Assembly: GCF_904846675.1 (NCBI RefSeq)
Contig: NZ_CAJHBT010000026.1
Span: 1-33,218, forward strand
Direction of reading: 5' to 3'
Length of the DNA stretch: 33,218 bases
DNA from: Psychrobacter urativorans
GTDB lineage: Bacteria; Pseudomonadota; Gammaproteobacteria; Pseudomonadales; Moraxellaceae
In this document: one piece after another, positions 1-8,821 of the stretch
Numbering within the stretch: position 1 is the stretch's first letter
Layout: every line of letters begins with the position of its first letter
Translations under genes and position numbers: made by a program
The notes under the pieces: generated by a model
The model's database searches: none
What the model was told of the DNA's origin: nothing
What the model saw: the letters and a program-made list of their open reading frames with translations, nothing else

Positions 1-11
1 TTCTTGGTCAT
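1..11 (-). CDS. 5' end of a leftward gene (partial)
   Basis: Only the start codon and two further codons (Met-Thr-Lys) lie inside the window; the rest is beyond the left edge. The start is supported by a good Shine-Dalgarno AAGGAG six bases upstream on the minus strand. A 9-bp inverted repeat (11-19 with 35-43) places one arm between the Shine-Dalgarno and the ATG, so translation could be influenced by a hairpin. The product cannot be identified from three codons. Confidence 0.6.
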
Positions 12-32
12 GGTAAACTCCTTGTCGAGTCG

Positions 33-173
33 TTAGTTTACCAAGTTTATCTCTACGGTTTCTTCAGCATAGCTCATGTAAATGCAAGGCCATTCTTGAG
101 CATCATGCTCTAGGTTAATATCTAATAACGGTGCCTTGCACGACAAGACGCCGTTGTTGTTTCTAGCATTCAT
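33..173 (-). CDS. possible 46-aa small protein
   Basis: An ATG at 173 on the minus strand opens a 46-codon frame ending in TAA at 33-35, 21 bp before the ATG of the gene running off the left edge. It begins MNARNNNGVLSCKAPLLD and ends EETVEINLVN. It has two cysteines and an acidic second half. The codon pattern looks coding-like, and it shares strand and spacing with the downstream gene, which suggests co-transcription. No clear Shine-Dalgarno precedes the ATG, which is the main argument against it. I recognise no family. It could be a real small gene, a leader peptide for the next gene, or the remnant of a longer frame. Confidence 0.45.
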   Translation of the reverse strand: MNARNNNGVLSCKAPLLDINLEHDAQEWPCIYMSYAEETVEINLVN

Positions 174-190
174 ATTTGTAGAAGGATCTT

Positions 191-262
191 AAAAAATTAA
201 TAATAATGATTAAGAAGTGAGGAGGTAATTTAGATTAAGTGAATCCTTATTATTAATTTTTT
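191..262. repeat. AT-rich dyad in divergent intergenic region
   Basis: Arms 191-206 and 247-262 are exact reverse complements over 16 bp. After one mismatch the dyad continues with GATT (208-211) and AATC (242-245), leaving a loop of about 30 bp. The loop also has a direct repeat beginning GATTAAG (208 and 232). It lies between the leftward gene start and the permease start, just upstream of a TATAAT at 277-282. It may be an operator or a cruciform-prone element. Confidence 0.5.
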
Positions 263-276
263 TATAAAATGATAAC

Positions 277-282
277 TATAAT
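277..282 (+). promoter_or_regulatory. candidate -10 box of the permease gene
   Basis: TATAAT lies 88 bp before the permease ATG. No convincing -35 hexamer is present at 16-18 bp spacing; the position falls inside the right arm of the AT-rich dyad. If this is the promoter, activator help is plausible. Confidence 0.35.
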
Positions 283-369
283 GGACATCGCTCACATGAA
301 TAGAGATTGAGCTCAGTCATTAAACGCGGGCTGAATCATCAAGGATGACACACGGACAAGGAGTGAGTT

Positions 370-1811
370 ATGTCTGGATTAAAAAAATCGTTAGGTATGT
401 TTGACATCATTGCCCTAGATTTTGGCGCTATGGTCGGTTGGGGCTGGGTAGTCTTAGCGGGCGATTGGATTATCGCGGCAGGGACATGGGGCTCGATGTT
501 AGCGTTCATGATCGGTGGTTTAGCAGTCATTATGATTGGGGTTAACTATGCTGAGTTGGCCTCATCGATGCCGGTCACTGGCGGTGAGCACACTTATACC
601 TATCGTGCTCTGGGGGTTACTGTCTCCTTTATTTGCTCGTGGAGTATTCTATTCGGTTACTTCTCAGTAGTGGCTTTCGAAGCCGTGGCACTACCCACGG
701 TAGTCGAATACTTCATTCCCAACTATAACCAAGATTATTTATGGACTATCGCCGGTTGGGATGTTTATGCCACTTGGGTCGGGGTGGGTATGCTCGGCTC
801 AGTGATTGTGACTTGGCTGAATATTCGAGGTATGGAAGTCAGCGCTTGGTTCCAAAAAACAGCAGTACTGGGTATTTTGTTCGTCGGTACTTTGCTATTT
901 ATTGGTGCGGTACTATATAACCCTGCTACTTCAACTGCGGTACAAGCGCCAGCGTTTATCGGTGGTATCGGTGGCATGATGACGGTTATCGTCATGGTAC
1001 CGTTTATGTCTGTTGGCTTTGACGTTATTCCGCAAGCAGCAGAAGAGATTGATCTTACCCGTCCTAATATTGGTAAGTTCTTGATTATCTCCATTATTAT
1101 TGCAGTGATGTGGTATGTCGGTGTGGCATGGAGTGTGGGTCGTACGTTGCCGTTGATAGAAGCACAAGGCTCAACCTTAGCAACCGCTGATGCGATGACC
1201 AATGCGTGGCAAGGTAAGTGGGCAGGTATCTTATTAGTAATTGGTGGCGTACTGGGTATTCTATCTAGCTGGAATGCGTTCTTGATTGGGGGTAGTCGTC
1301 TATTGTATGCCATGTCAAGAGCACACATGCTGCCAGCGTTTTTGGGTAAACTGCACCCAAATATAATACTCCAAAGAATGCCATTTTGCTTATCGGTGGC
1401 CTTGCGACCCTAGCACCATTATTCGGTCGTAAAATGCTGGTCTGGATTGTTGACGCGGGCGGTTTTGGTATTGTTATCGCTTATACTTGTGTCGCTATCT
1501 CTTTCTTAGTACTACGCTACCGTGAACCTGATATGGTACGTCCGTTTAAAGTACCAGCAGGTAAGCTTGTGGGCATGGTAACAATCGCTTTGGGCTTCGG
1601 TTTGCTCGCATTGTATATGCCAGGTATGCCGTCTGCACTTGCTGCTATTGAGTGGTGGATATTCTTTGGCTGGTCAGCACTTGGTCTTGCGCTATATGGT
1701 TATGCAATTATTAAATATCCTGGTATAAGTGACTCGATTATGGCAGAAGAATTACGTGAGTTAAAAATCGTTAATCAGCTGTGGTTAAAAGACAATCCGC
1801 CTAAAAAGTAA
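370..1811 (+). pseudogene. APC superfamily amino acid/amine permease, frameshifted
   Basis: A polytopic membrane transporter of the amino acid-polyamine-organocation superfamily. The N-terminal part has the typical GAMVGWGWVVLAG first-helix stretch, then many hydrophobic segments, PVTGGEHTYTYRALG and the late motif GGSRLLYAMSRAHMLP. The ATG at 370 has AAGGAG six bases upstream. The frame breaks near 1356-1362. Frame 1 ends at 1413 with an unrelated tail, while the frame entered by a -1 shift continues to 1811 with ILLIGGLATLAPLFGR and a normal C-terminus. Joined, the protein would be about 480 aa, the usual family size. Restoring one A in the AAA run at 1359-1361 gives HPKYNTPKNAIL, a typical family sequence. 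The cause could be a true mutation, a sequencing error, or frameshifting at the heptamer C CCA AAT. The substrate is unknown. Confidence 0.85.
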
Positions 1812-1852
1812 AAATATTTTAGGATGGGATAGAAAAAGATAGGTTCAATAAA

Positions 1853-1880
1853 AAAGCCTAACATTAAAACGTTAGGCTTT
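1853..1880. terminator. bidirectional terminator between permease and glycosyltransferase
   Basis: A 10-bp perfect stem AAAGCCTAAC/GTTAGGCTTT with an 8-nt loop has a T run on its 3' side on both strands. It lies between the converging permease and glycosyltransferase genes. Confidence 0.85.
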
Positions 1881-1936
1881 TTTATTCATAAATTTATAGA
1901 ATAAGTCTTTTAATAGCGTATTAATTGACTCTATTG

Positions 1937-3277
1937 TCAGTCTTTATGTATCGCTTTTTTGGTAGGCTTTTCTTTTATAGTTGATACAGGGGCATTTTTA
2001 CCTTTAGCCACCTTAGCAGCAGGTAGTTTAGTCGCAGAATCTGTAGACAGTTTAAGCGCAGGATCTACGGCATAGTTAAGCATTGGTTTAAGCGGTTTTT
2101 TAAGTATACGTGCCGCTTTTTTTACTTGTTCCTCATCTGATGCTATCTCATATAAGTTTTGATAGACGGCAAGGGTCTCTTTAATCATTTCTCGCATCGT
2201 AAATTGATCGGTCATATTGGGACGCGTGACGCTTTCCAGCTGGTTTCTCACAGCCTTACATAACGCATGGGCATTATATTTTTTGACCAGTCCTTGAGGA
2301 TATAGCGGCTGCAAAATTTCACTAAAGGCGGCTTGATCCCAGCCGATCACTGGCGTGCCCAAATGAATAGCTTGCAGGGCATTAATGCCAATAGATTCTG
2401 GCTGATTAGCAAGTGCCATAACGATATTCGCCGCGGATAGCCACTCGCGCATGTCATCACGCTTGCTACCGACATAAGTGATGTGTTCATTCAGACCAAG
2501 AGCAGTGCTACGCTGACGAAAGTCCTCGTGCGCCACATCGCCGTCTTTATGGTCTTCATCCATAATAATGGCATGAATATTAGGGAATTGCTCTTGCAGA
2601 TTGCCCAATATATCAATCAGCCATTCTTGTCCGTATTCATTACCGATAATTGTTGGAAACACCAGCCATTTCTTATGCTCTAGCTCAGGATATTCAGCAA
2701 AGGTACGCCGCAACCAGTATACCGATGGGTTATGTCGGTATGGATAACGTCGGGTATCAATACCACGGTAGATACGCTTGATGATCTTAGGACTAATAGC
2801 CTCACGGCGCAGCCCTTTTTTTAGATAGTTGGTGACACTATCAGATACAGTAATAATGGTATCGACATCGAGTAGCGCTTGCGAGTACTTATTAATGGGA
2901 TAAAAGCCGTACATGGTCGAGACCAATTTCGGTGGGCGTTTGACCCGAGCACGGCGTAGCGCCAGATGCAATATCCATGCCGGCGTTCGAGAATGGAGAT
3001 GAATGATGTCGGGATCATATTGTTCAATAAGATGCCGTAATGGTGCAATCTGTAACAGCGATAGCCAAGACTTTTTATTCATGTATAGCTGATGATATAG
3101 ATTGCCGTCACGCTCTAGACGTTTGACCAGCTCGTTATCATCATCGGCGCTGGAGACAATAATAGAGGTATGGCCATTTTTAACCAACGCGCGCCCCAAA
3201 TGAAAGATACCACGTTCGGATTCATCATGTTTTAAGGAGGACAATAAGCGCATAACTATCATAATAGTGGGGGCCAC
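1937..3277 (-). CDS. GT4-type glycosyltransferase
   Basis: A 446-aa GT-B fold glycosyltransferase (group 1/GT4 type), probably acting on a cell-envelope glycan at the cytoplasmic membrane. The N-terminal acceptor domain has ERGIFHLGRALVKNGH (21-36) and DIIHLHSRTPAW (90-101). The C-terminal domain has a nucleotide-sugar site around PESIGINALQAIHLGTPVIGWD (293-314). The usual E-x7-E pair appears as E294...Q302, so the second glutamate is replaced. Residues from about 400 form a Lys/Ala-rich, probably disordered tail that is not part of the fold. The frame opens with GTG at 3277; ATG codons at 3262 and 3253 are alternative starts, and none has a strong Shine-Dalgarno. It appears to be a single-gene unit, facing the permease across a shared terminator. 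Donor and acceptor cannot be deduced. Confidence 0.82.
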   Translation of the reverse strand: MAPTIMIVMRLLSSLKHDESERGIFHLGRALVKNGHTSIIVSSADDDNELVKRLERDGNLYHQLYMNKKSWLSLLQIAPLRHLIEQYDPDIIHLHSRTPAWILHLALRRARVKRPPKLVSTMYGFYPINKYSQALLDVDTIITVSDSVTNYLKKGLRREAISPKIIKRIYRGIDTRRYPYRHNPSVYWLRRTFAEYPELEHKKWLVFPTIIGNEYGQEWLIDILGNLQEQFPNIHAIIMDEDHKDGDVAHEDFRQRSTALGLNEHITYVGSKRDDMREWLSAANIVMALANQPESIGINALQAIHLGTPVIGWDQAAFSEILQPLYPQGLVKKYNAHALCKAVRNQLESVTRPNMTDQFTMREMIKETLAVYQNLYEIASDEEQVKKAARILKKPLKPMLNYAVDPALKLSTDSATKLPAAKVAKGKNAPVSTIKEKPTKKAIHKD

Positions 3278-3395
3278 CGTTTAATAATATCAAGCTGCTA
3301 TTGTCAGTTAAAAGCGGTCAAAACTCAACCTTGAAGATTAATTAGATACCATAAATAAAGAGGGATAATAAATAAAACTAACGACGTCTTTGCAA

Positions 3396-3548
3396 ATGTT
3401 CAAGCGAGCTTTGGGTCGCCATCTAAGTCCAAAAATGACGACTCCGGTTCGACGAGGTCATAAGCAACAACCGTCGCAATGGAAGTTTTTTCACAGTGAC
3501 AAGCGCGGTTGGTATATTAAGTTTCAAGGTCGTAATAGATTCCTTTAA
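3396..3548 (+). CDS. possible 50-aa basic small protein
   Basis: An ATG at 3396 opens a 50-codon frame ending in TAA at 3546-3548. The product is very basic and aromatic: it starts MFKRALGRHLSPKMTTPVRR and ends KRGWYIKFQGRNRFL. Many Lys/Arg residues and the WYIKF stretch suggest a nucleic-acid- or membrane-binding peptide if it is expressed. Local composition is less AT-rich than the flanking spacer, which favours coding. There is no good Shine-Dalgarno; a TTG two codons upstream is another possible start. I do not recognise a family. It could be a relic of a larger gene. Confidence 0.35.
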   Translation: MFKRALGRHLSPKMTTPVRRGHKQQPSQWKFFHSDKRGWYIKFQGRNRFL

Positions 3549-3615
3549 AGCAGTAAGAAGTAATAGCAATTAACTTCGAGTAATGCCTAAATAAGCAAAA
3601 CCCCCACTATGTGAC

Positions 3616-3753
3616 ATGGCAAATCGCGGAGGCATAGATACTGATGACAGCCAACCATGCAGCTATTGTCATTATTATTTACAAGATGCTGAATACTCTA
3701 TACCAAACAACTATTTACACAAAATGATTGTGCGCAAAAGAAATAAGTATTAA
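3616..3753 (+). CDS. possible 45-aa small ORF
   Basis: An ATG at 3616 opens 45 codons ending in TAA at 3751-3753. The translation starts MANRGGIDTDDSQPCSYCHYY, contains a CSYC cysteine pair and ends with a basic tail IVRKRNKY. The frame is open upstream only to 3595, and no Shine-Dalgarno is visible. The C-x2-C pair is suggestive, but the second half is AT-rich and may be chance. No family is recognised. Confidence 0.2.
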   Translation: MANRGGIDTDDSQPCSYCHYYLQDAEYSIPNNYLHKMIVRKRNKY

Positions 3754-3837
3754 AGATATATTGTGTCGCTTATAGAGTTTTGAGTATCTATTTCTATCAA
3801 TACAGTCCGTTATTAGAACATATGATATACCGTGATA

Positions 3838-4314
3838 TCATCCGTAAATTACTTCCATAATTTCGTACTCGACCACGCCTCTTGGGGTTTCAATACGGGC
3901 TTCATCCCCTTTATATTTACCAATCAGACCACGAGCGATAGGTGAGTTAACAGAGATTTTGCCACCTTTAAAGTCAGCTTCATCGTCACCCACGATTTGA
4001 TAGCGTTTCTCTTCTTCGGTATCCATGTTTTCAATGACTACGGTCACGCCAAATACTATCCGACCTTCTTTCGGTAAAGTAGTGATATCTATCACTTGAG
4101 CGCCGCCAAGTTTGGCTTCGATGTCACGGATGCGCGCTTCACAAAAACCTTGCTGCTCACGGGCGGCATGATATTCAGCATTTTCTTTTAAGTCGCCATG
4201 TTCACGTGCTTCAGCGATAGAGGCTGTGATACGTGGACGGTCGATAGTTTTTAGTTGTTTTAGCTCGGCTTCTAAAGCCGCATGTCCTTGCGGAGTCATG
4301 GGATAACGTTGCAT
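3838..4314 (-). CDS. greA: transcription elongation factor GreA
   Basis: GreA enters the RNA polymerase secondary channel and stimulates cleavage of backtracked transcripts. The protein is 158 aa, the usual length. The N-terminal coiled-coil domain carries the signature [20 protein letters not shown] (about 36-55), including the acidic tip residues that help position the catalytic metal. The C-terminal FKBP-like domain ends with [11 protein letters not shown]. The ATG at 4314 is preceded by AAGGAA at good spacing. It lies downstream of carB in the same direction, an order also found in Pseudomonas, but a strong hairpin (4457-4520) separates them, so it is probably transcribed mainly from its own promoter. 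Confidence 0.97.
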   Translation of the reverse strand: MQRYPMTPQGHAALEAELKQLKTIDRPRITASIAEAREHGDLKENAEYHAAREQQGFCEARIRDIEAKLGGAQVIDITTLPKEGRIVFGVTVVIENMDTEEEKRYQIVGDDEADFKGGKISVNSPIARGLIGKYKGDEARIETPRGVVEYEIMEVIYG

Positions 4315-4456
4315 GTTTTTTTCCTTAAACCAATAACATCACACCACCTCATAATGAGATGGTGTTGGCGTTATTATAACGGGGTTGAAATATAAAAAGG
4401 GTGGCGTTAAGCTCAGGTTATGAAATTATAAAGCACTAAAAATCATAAGGTTCTAG

Positions 4457-4520
4457 AAATATAGAATACTAAAAAGCATAGTGGCTAAACTGCCACTATG
4501 CTTTTTAGTATTCTATATTT
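4457..4520. terminator. 29-bp perfect hairpin downstream of carB
   Basis: Arms 4457-4485 and 4492-4520 are perfect reverse complements of 29 bp with the 6-nt loop TAAACT. The inner GC-rich part GCATAGTGGC/GCCACTATGC is followed by CTTTTTAG, so it can act as a terminator in either direction. It follows the carB stop (4554) and precedes greA. The stem is unusually long for a simple terminator. Confidence 0.85.
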
Positions 4521-4553
4521 TAAGTCGTTACTGTTATGCTTAATTTACTGAAT

Positions 4554-7500
4554 TTATTCAGCGGCGTCAAGCGCCTTTGCTTGCTCATGCAAATCTTGTA
4601 GTTTGTACACATCGAATGGTAGGTCGATGGCATAAGATTTACAGACCGCGTCAGCAGCACCTAAGGTAGTGACATAGAATACTTTACCTTGCAGTGCACT
4701 ACGGCGAATAGAGAACGAATCCTCCTGTGCCTGCTTACCTTCGGTGGTGTTAATGATAAGGTCTATTTTACCATTTTTTAGGGCATCAACGATATGTGGA
4801 CGGCCTTCGGTAACTTTATTGATTTGCTTGCACTCAATACCGTTTTCCGCTAACACCTTTTGCGTGCCAGTGGTCGCGACAATATTAAAGCCAAAGTCGA
4901 TTAACTGACGAGCGATAGGAATGACTTGTTCTTTATCGCTATCACGAACTGAGATAAAGACGGTTTTGGTTTCGCCTTCAGTCGGTAAGCCTGGCAAGCG
5001 CTCATTACTGCCAATAACGGCTTTATAAAAAGCTTCGCCAAAGGTTTTACCCACGCCCATGACTTCACCCGTTGATTTCATCTCAGGGCTCAAAATAGGA
5101 TCGACACCAGGGAATTTAGCAAACGGGAATACCGCTTCTTTTACCGCAAAAAATGCAGGGACGATTTCTGTAGTAAATCCCTGATCTTTTAGCGAAGTAC
5201 CTGCCATACAGCGGGCAGCAACTTTTGCTAATGAAGTACCGATACATTTAGAAACGAAAGGCACGGTACGCGCGGCACGTGGGTTCACCTCTAAAATATA
5301 AACCGTTTCGCCTTTTACCGCAAACTGGACGTTCATTAGGCCAATAACACCAAGCTCTTTTGCCATAGCGACGGTTTGTGCGCGCATCACATCACATAAT
5401 TCTTCTGATAATGAATATGGCGGTAGTGAACAGGCTGAGTCACCAGAGTGGACACCGGCTTGTTCGATATGTTGCATGATACCGCCAATCACCACATCCG
5501 TGCCATCGCAGATACAATCAACATCGACCTCAATGGCATCATCTAAGAAGCGGTCAAGCAATACCGGTGCTTCATTCGACGCTTGTACTGCGGTACGCAA
5601 ATAATGTCTTAACTCATCTTCGTTATAGACGATTTCCATCGCGCGACCACCGAGAACGTATGAAGGGCGTACAACCAATGGATAACCAACGTCATTGGCT
5701 TTAACCAAACCATCTTCTAAGCTAGTCGCTAAGGCGTTAGTCGGTTGGATAAGATTTAACTGCTGAATCATATGCTGGAAGCGTTCACGGTCTTCAGCGC
5801 GGTCAATCGCATCAGGGCTAGTACCGATGATTCTGACGCCAGCGGCTTCAAGGGCGCGGGCAAGTTTCAATGGAGTTTGTCCACCGAACTGCACGATAAC
5901 GCCGTCAGGCTGCTCAATACGTACGATTTCTAACACGTCTTCTAAGGTAATTGGCTCAAAGTATAGACGATCTGAGATGTCATAATCGGTTGAAACGGTT
6001 TCAGGGTTACAGTTGACCATAATGGTCTCGTAACCGTCTTCGCGCATAGCGAGTGCAGCATGCACACAGCAATAGTCGAACTCGATACCTTGGCCGATAC
6101 GGTTAGGACCGCTACCGATAACCATGATTTTTTTGTTATCGGTTGGATTGGCTTCACACTCATTGTCATAAGTGGAATACATATAAGCGGTACTGGTTTC
6201 AAATTCTGCCGCGCAAGTATCGACGCGCTTATAGACAGGATGAATGCCCAAATCCCAACGCTTAGTGCGCAATTGCTTTTGTGAGATGCCAAGTAGTTTA
6301 GCCAAGCGTAAATCTGATAAACCTTTACGCTTAAAGCTACGTAAGTTCTTCTCAGTTAAACCACCAAAGCCTAGCGCCTTGACAGTCGCTTCAGTTTTAA
6401 CGATATCTTCGATTTGTACCAAGAACCAAGGGTCAATTTTGGTAAAGTTAAACACTTCATCGACCGTCATACCAATGCGAAAAGCATCCGCCACATAGTA
6501 GATACGCTCAGGCGTTGGGATGGTCAGACGATTGGTAATCTCACTGCGTGCTTTATCAGCAGGCACTTGTGATAAGTCAATTTGCTCATCAAAACCATCC
6601 GCGCCGGTTTCCATACCACGTAAGGCTTTTTGCATCGACTCTTGGAAGTTACGGCCGATCGCCATGACTTCACCAACGGACTTCATCTGCGTCGATAAGA
6701 CGTTATCCGCTTGTGGGAATTTTTCAAAGTTAAAGCGAGGAATCTTAGTAACGACATAATCCAGCGCAGGCTCAAAGCTGGCGGGTGTTTTACCACCCGT
6801 GATATCATTTTGTAATTCATCTAGCGTATAACCGACGGCCAGTTTGGCAGCGATTTTTGCAATCGGGAAACCAGTTGCTTTTGAGGCTAATGCTGATGAG
6901 CGCGATACGCGTGGGTTCATCTCGATGACGACCATACGACCAGTTTCAGGATCGATACCGAACTGGACGTTGGAGCCGCCCGTTTCAACCCCAATCTCGC
7001 GTAGTACAGCCAATGAGGCATTACGCATGACTTGGTATTCTTTATCGGTCAGAGTTTGTGCTGGCGCGACAGTAATTGAGTCACCCGTATGCACGCCCAT
7101 GGGGTCAAAGTTTTCAATGGCGCAGATGATGATACAGTTGTCGTTTTTGTCACGAACCACTTCCATCTCGTATTCTTTCCAACCAATCAATGACTCATCG
7201 ATGAGCAGCTGATGGTTAGGCGATAAGTCAAAGCCGCGCTCGCAAATCTCAATAAACTCATCACGGTTGTACGCGATACCGCCACCTGAGCCACCCATGG
7301 TGAACGATGGACGAATGATACACGGATAGCCCATTTTCTCTTGGGTGATAAAGGCCTCTTCCATGGTTTCAGCAGTTTCGGCACGTGGACATTCAAGGCC
7401 AATACGCTTCATTGCTTTATCAAATAAATTGCGGTCTTCTGCCATCTCAATCGAATCTTTGGTTGCGCCAATTAATTCGCAATTGTACTTAGTCAAGACG

Positions 7501-7817
7501 CCGTGCTTATCCAACTCTAAGGCACAGTTCAGTGCGGTTTGTCCGCCCATGGTTGGCAAGATGGCATCAGGACGTTCTTTAGCGATGATTTGCTCAACCG
7601 TCTGCCATGTAATCGGTTCGATATAAGTGGCGTCGGCCATCGCTGGGTCAGTCATGATGGTAGCAGGGTTGGAGTTGACCAAGATGACACGGTAGCCTTC
7701 TTCTTTCAGCGCTTTACACGCCTGTGCGCCTGAATAGTCAAACTCGCACGCTTGACCGATGACGATAGGGCCTGCGCCAATGATAAGAATGCTTTTTATG
7801 TCGGTACGTTTTGGCAT
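4554..7817 (-). CDS. carB: carbamoyl-phosphate synthase large subunit
   Basis: CarB makes carbamoyl phosphate from bicarbonate, two ATP and ammonia supplied by CarA, for pyrimidine and arginine synthesis in the cytoplasm. The protein is 1087 aa, slightly longer than E. coli CarB. Two homologous halves are visible, each with a pre-ATP-grasp domain ([19 protein letters not shown] near the N-terminus; [19 protein letters not shown] in the second half) and an ATP-grasp domain with metal-binding [18 protein letters not shown] and [15 protein letters not shown]. The C-terminal MGS-like domain ([18 protein letters not shown]) is the allosteric region for UMP, IMP and ornithine in the family. The ATG at 7817 has AAAGG about eight bases upstream. 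Its operon partner carA is separated from it by an mrr-like gene; only 44 bp separate that gene's stop from carB. Confidence 0.98.
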   Translation of the reverse strand: MPKRTDIKSILIIGAGPIVIGQACEFDYSGAQACKALKEEGYRVILVNSNPATIMTDPAMADATYIEPITWQTVEQIIAKERPDAILPTMGGQTALNCALELDKHGVLTKYNCELIGATKDSIEMAEDRNLFDKAMKRIGLECPRAETAETMEEAFITQEKMGYPCIIRPSFTMGGSGGGIAYNRDEFIEICERGFDLSPNHQLLIDESLIGWKEYEMEVVRDKNDNCIIICAIENFDPMGVHTGDSITVAPAQTLTDKEYQVMRNASLAVLREIGVETGGSNVQFGIDPETGRMVVIEMNPRVSRSSALASKATGFPIAKIAAKLAVGYTLDELQNDITGGKTPASFEPALDYVVTKIPRFNFEKFPQADNVLSTQMKSVGEVMAIGRNFQESMQKALRGMETGADGFDEQIDLSQVPADKARSEITNRLTIPTPERIYYVADAFRIGMTVDEVFNFTKIDPWFLVQIEDIVKTEATVKALGFGGLTEKNLRSFKRKGLSDLRLAKLLGISQKQLRTKRWDLGIHPVYKRVDTCAAEFETSTAYMYSTYDNECEANPTDNKKIMVIGSGPNRIGQGIEFDYCCVHAALAMREDGYETIMVNCNPETVSTDYDISDRLYFEPITLEDVLEIVRIEQPDGVIVQFGGQTPLKLARALEAAGVRIIGTSPDAIDRAEDRERFQHMIQQLNLIQPTNALATSLEDGLVKANDVGYPLVVRPSYVLGGRAMEIVYNEDELRHYLRTAVQASNEAPVLLDRFLDDAIEVDVDCICDGTDVVIGGIMQHIEQAGVHSGDSACSLPPYSLSEELCDVMRAQTVAMAKELGVIGLMNVQFAVKGETVYILEVNPRAARTVPFVSKCIGTSLAKVAARCMAGTSLKDQGFTTEIVPAFFAVKEAVFPFAKFPGVDPILSPEMKSTGEVMGVGKTFGEAFYKAVIGSNERLPGLPTEGETKTVFISVRDSDKEQVIPIARQLIDFGFNIVATTGTQKVLAENGIECKQINKVTEGRPHIVDALKNGKIDLIINTTEGKQAQEDSFSIRRSALQGKVFYVTTLGAADAVCKSYAIDLPFDVYKLQDLHEQAKALDAAE

Positions 7818-7861
7818 AATTAAGACCTTTTAAATTTATATGTTATGAATTTAATACAAAG

Positions 7862-8821
7862 CTATATAGGAAGGTTGGTCATAGTTGAACTGATGTCATC
7901 AGGAATATTATCCCAATAATCGGTATCAAGCTTCTTTATGCTAATGGTTTGTTCAACCTGTACACCCAATCCGTACTTGTAAATATATTCAGCCAGTTTT
8001 TGACCATCTATTAAAACAATTCTTGCATTTGATAGATTTTGGGCGTAAGCGATGGCATCAGCGGAAAATTTTGAGGTGGTAATAAAGACACCTTTGTTTG
8101 CATTATCGCCCAATAAAGCACCAGCAAAACTTTGAATATCAGGACGACCAATAGTATTGCTTTTTTGATAGCGTTTTGCCTGAATATGTATTCGCCCTAA
8201 GCCCAATACGTCTTCATAGATTTCACCATCAATACCACCGTCTTTAGCATACTGCGTTACTCGTCCTGCCTTTTCAACGGCACCGCCATAACCCATTTTT
8301 TGCAATAACTCAACAACCAGACGCTCAAAAGCCATAGGTGTTTTGGTTAAAATGGTATCTAGTATCTCTTCATAGGTTTCTTGACGAATGGTTTCGTAAG
8401 ACGCATAAAGTTGTTCTTGCGGTGTGTTGATACTCTGATTAATATTGTTTTTTTGAACATTTTGACCTAATTCAGTGTTGCTTAACTTTTCTGCTTGTCT
8501 TTCTGCCATTTGTTGCTTAACGAAAACGTTGATTTCTTCATTAGTTTTATCTAAAAAAGATTTTCCTAAAGAGCTGAGGACGTAGTAACCTCTTTTAGGT
8601 CTATCTAATATTCCTGTAAGGGCAAAATAACTCAATGCCCAAGAAATTCTATCAACAAAAATAAGTCCATTACCTGATTCATATTCCTTTGACGCTTCTT
8701 CATCAGTAAGATTAAAATGCTTTATCAAAGGTTCGGTAAATTTTGATTTTTTCCATACTTCGCCGTCACTTGAAAGCATTAATATGGGTTTTCTTAAGTC
8801 ATCAAAATGTGGAATGGTCAT
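7862..8821 (-). CDS. Mrr-family restriction endonuclease, probably type IV
   Basis: A 319-aa protein with an N-terminal Mrr-type winged-helix domain (about 5-95, including FVDRISWALSYFALTGIL and KRGYYVLSSLGKSFL), a polar linker (about 105-145), and a C-terminal Mrr catalytic domain of the PD-(D/E)xK superfamily. Visible catalytic residues are E165 in AFERLVVELL, D198 in DGGIDGEIYED, and Q214-x-K216 in IHIQAKRY. Family members such as E. coli Mrr cut modified foreign DNA and need no partner methylase; none lies nearby. The gene sits between carA and carB in the same direction. It looks more AT-rich than its neighbours, as expected for an acquired gene. Its first five codons (MTIPH) belong to a 32-bp tandem duplication that also contains the end of carA, and its ATG follows TAAAG, so it is probably translationally coupled and expressed with carAB. 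Confidence 0.88.
   Translation of the reverse strand: MTIPHFDDLRKPILMLSSDGEVWKKSKFTEPLIKHFNLTDEEASKEYESGNGLIFVDRISWALSYFALTGILDRPKRGYYVLSSLGKSFLDKTNEEINVFVKQQMAERQAEKLSNTELGQNVQKNNINQSINTPQEQLYASYETIRQETYEEILDTILTKTPMAFERLVVELLQKMGYGGAVEKAGRVTQYAKDGGIDGEIYEDVLGLGRIHIQAKRYQKSNTIGRPDIQSFAGALLGDNANKGVFITTSKFSADAIAYAQNLSNARIVLIDGQKLAEYIYKYGLGVQVEQTISIKKLDTDYWDNIPDDISSTMTNLPI

Larger units (their letters stand above)
3278..3837. other. 560-bp intergenic gap with two tiny possible ORFs
   Basis: No gene of normal size lies between the glycosyltransferase and greA. The gap holds two short rightward frames (3396-3548 and 3616-3753, described separately) and AT-rich DNA. A word GATAATAAATAAAACTAA at 3364-3381 recurs exactly at 30067-30084. 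I see no RNA gene or insertion sequence here. Confidence 0.5.

Noticed and set aside
765..1328. Long leftward open frame opposite the permease
   Set aside because: It is a shadow frame of a hydrophobic rightward gene, with no start signal and no family likeness.
6844..7626. Rightward open frames inside carB
   Set aside because: Antisense shadows of a strongly conserved gene; their translations show no domain or membrane logic.
7862..8821. Complete restriction-modification operon
   Set aside because: No methyltransferase or specificity gene is adjacent; neighbours are carA and carB.
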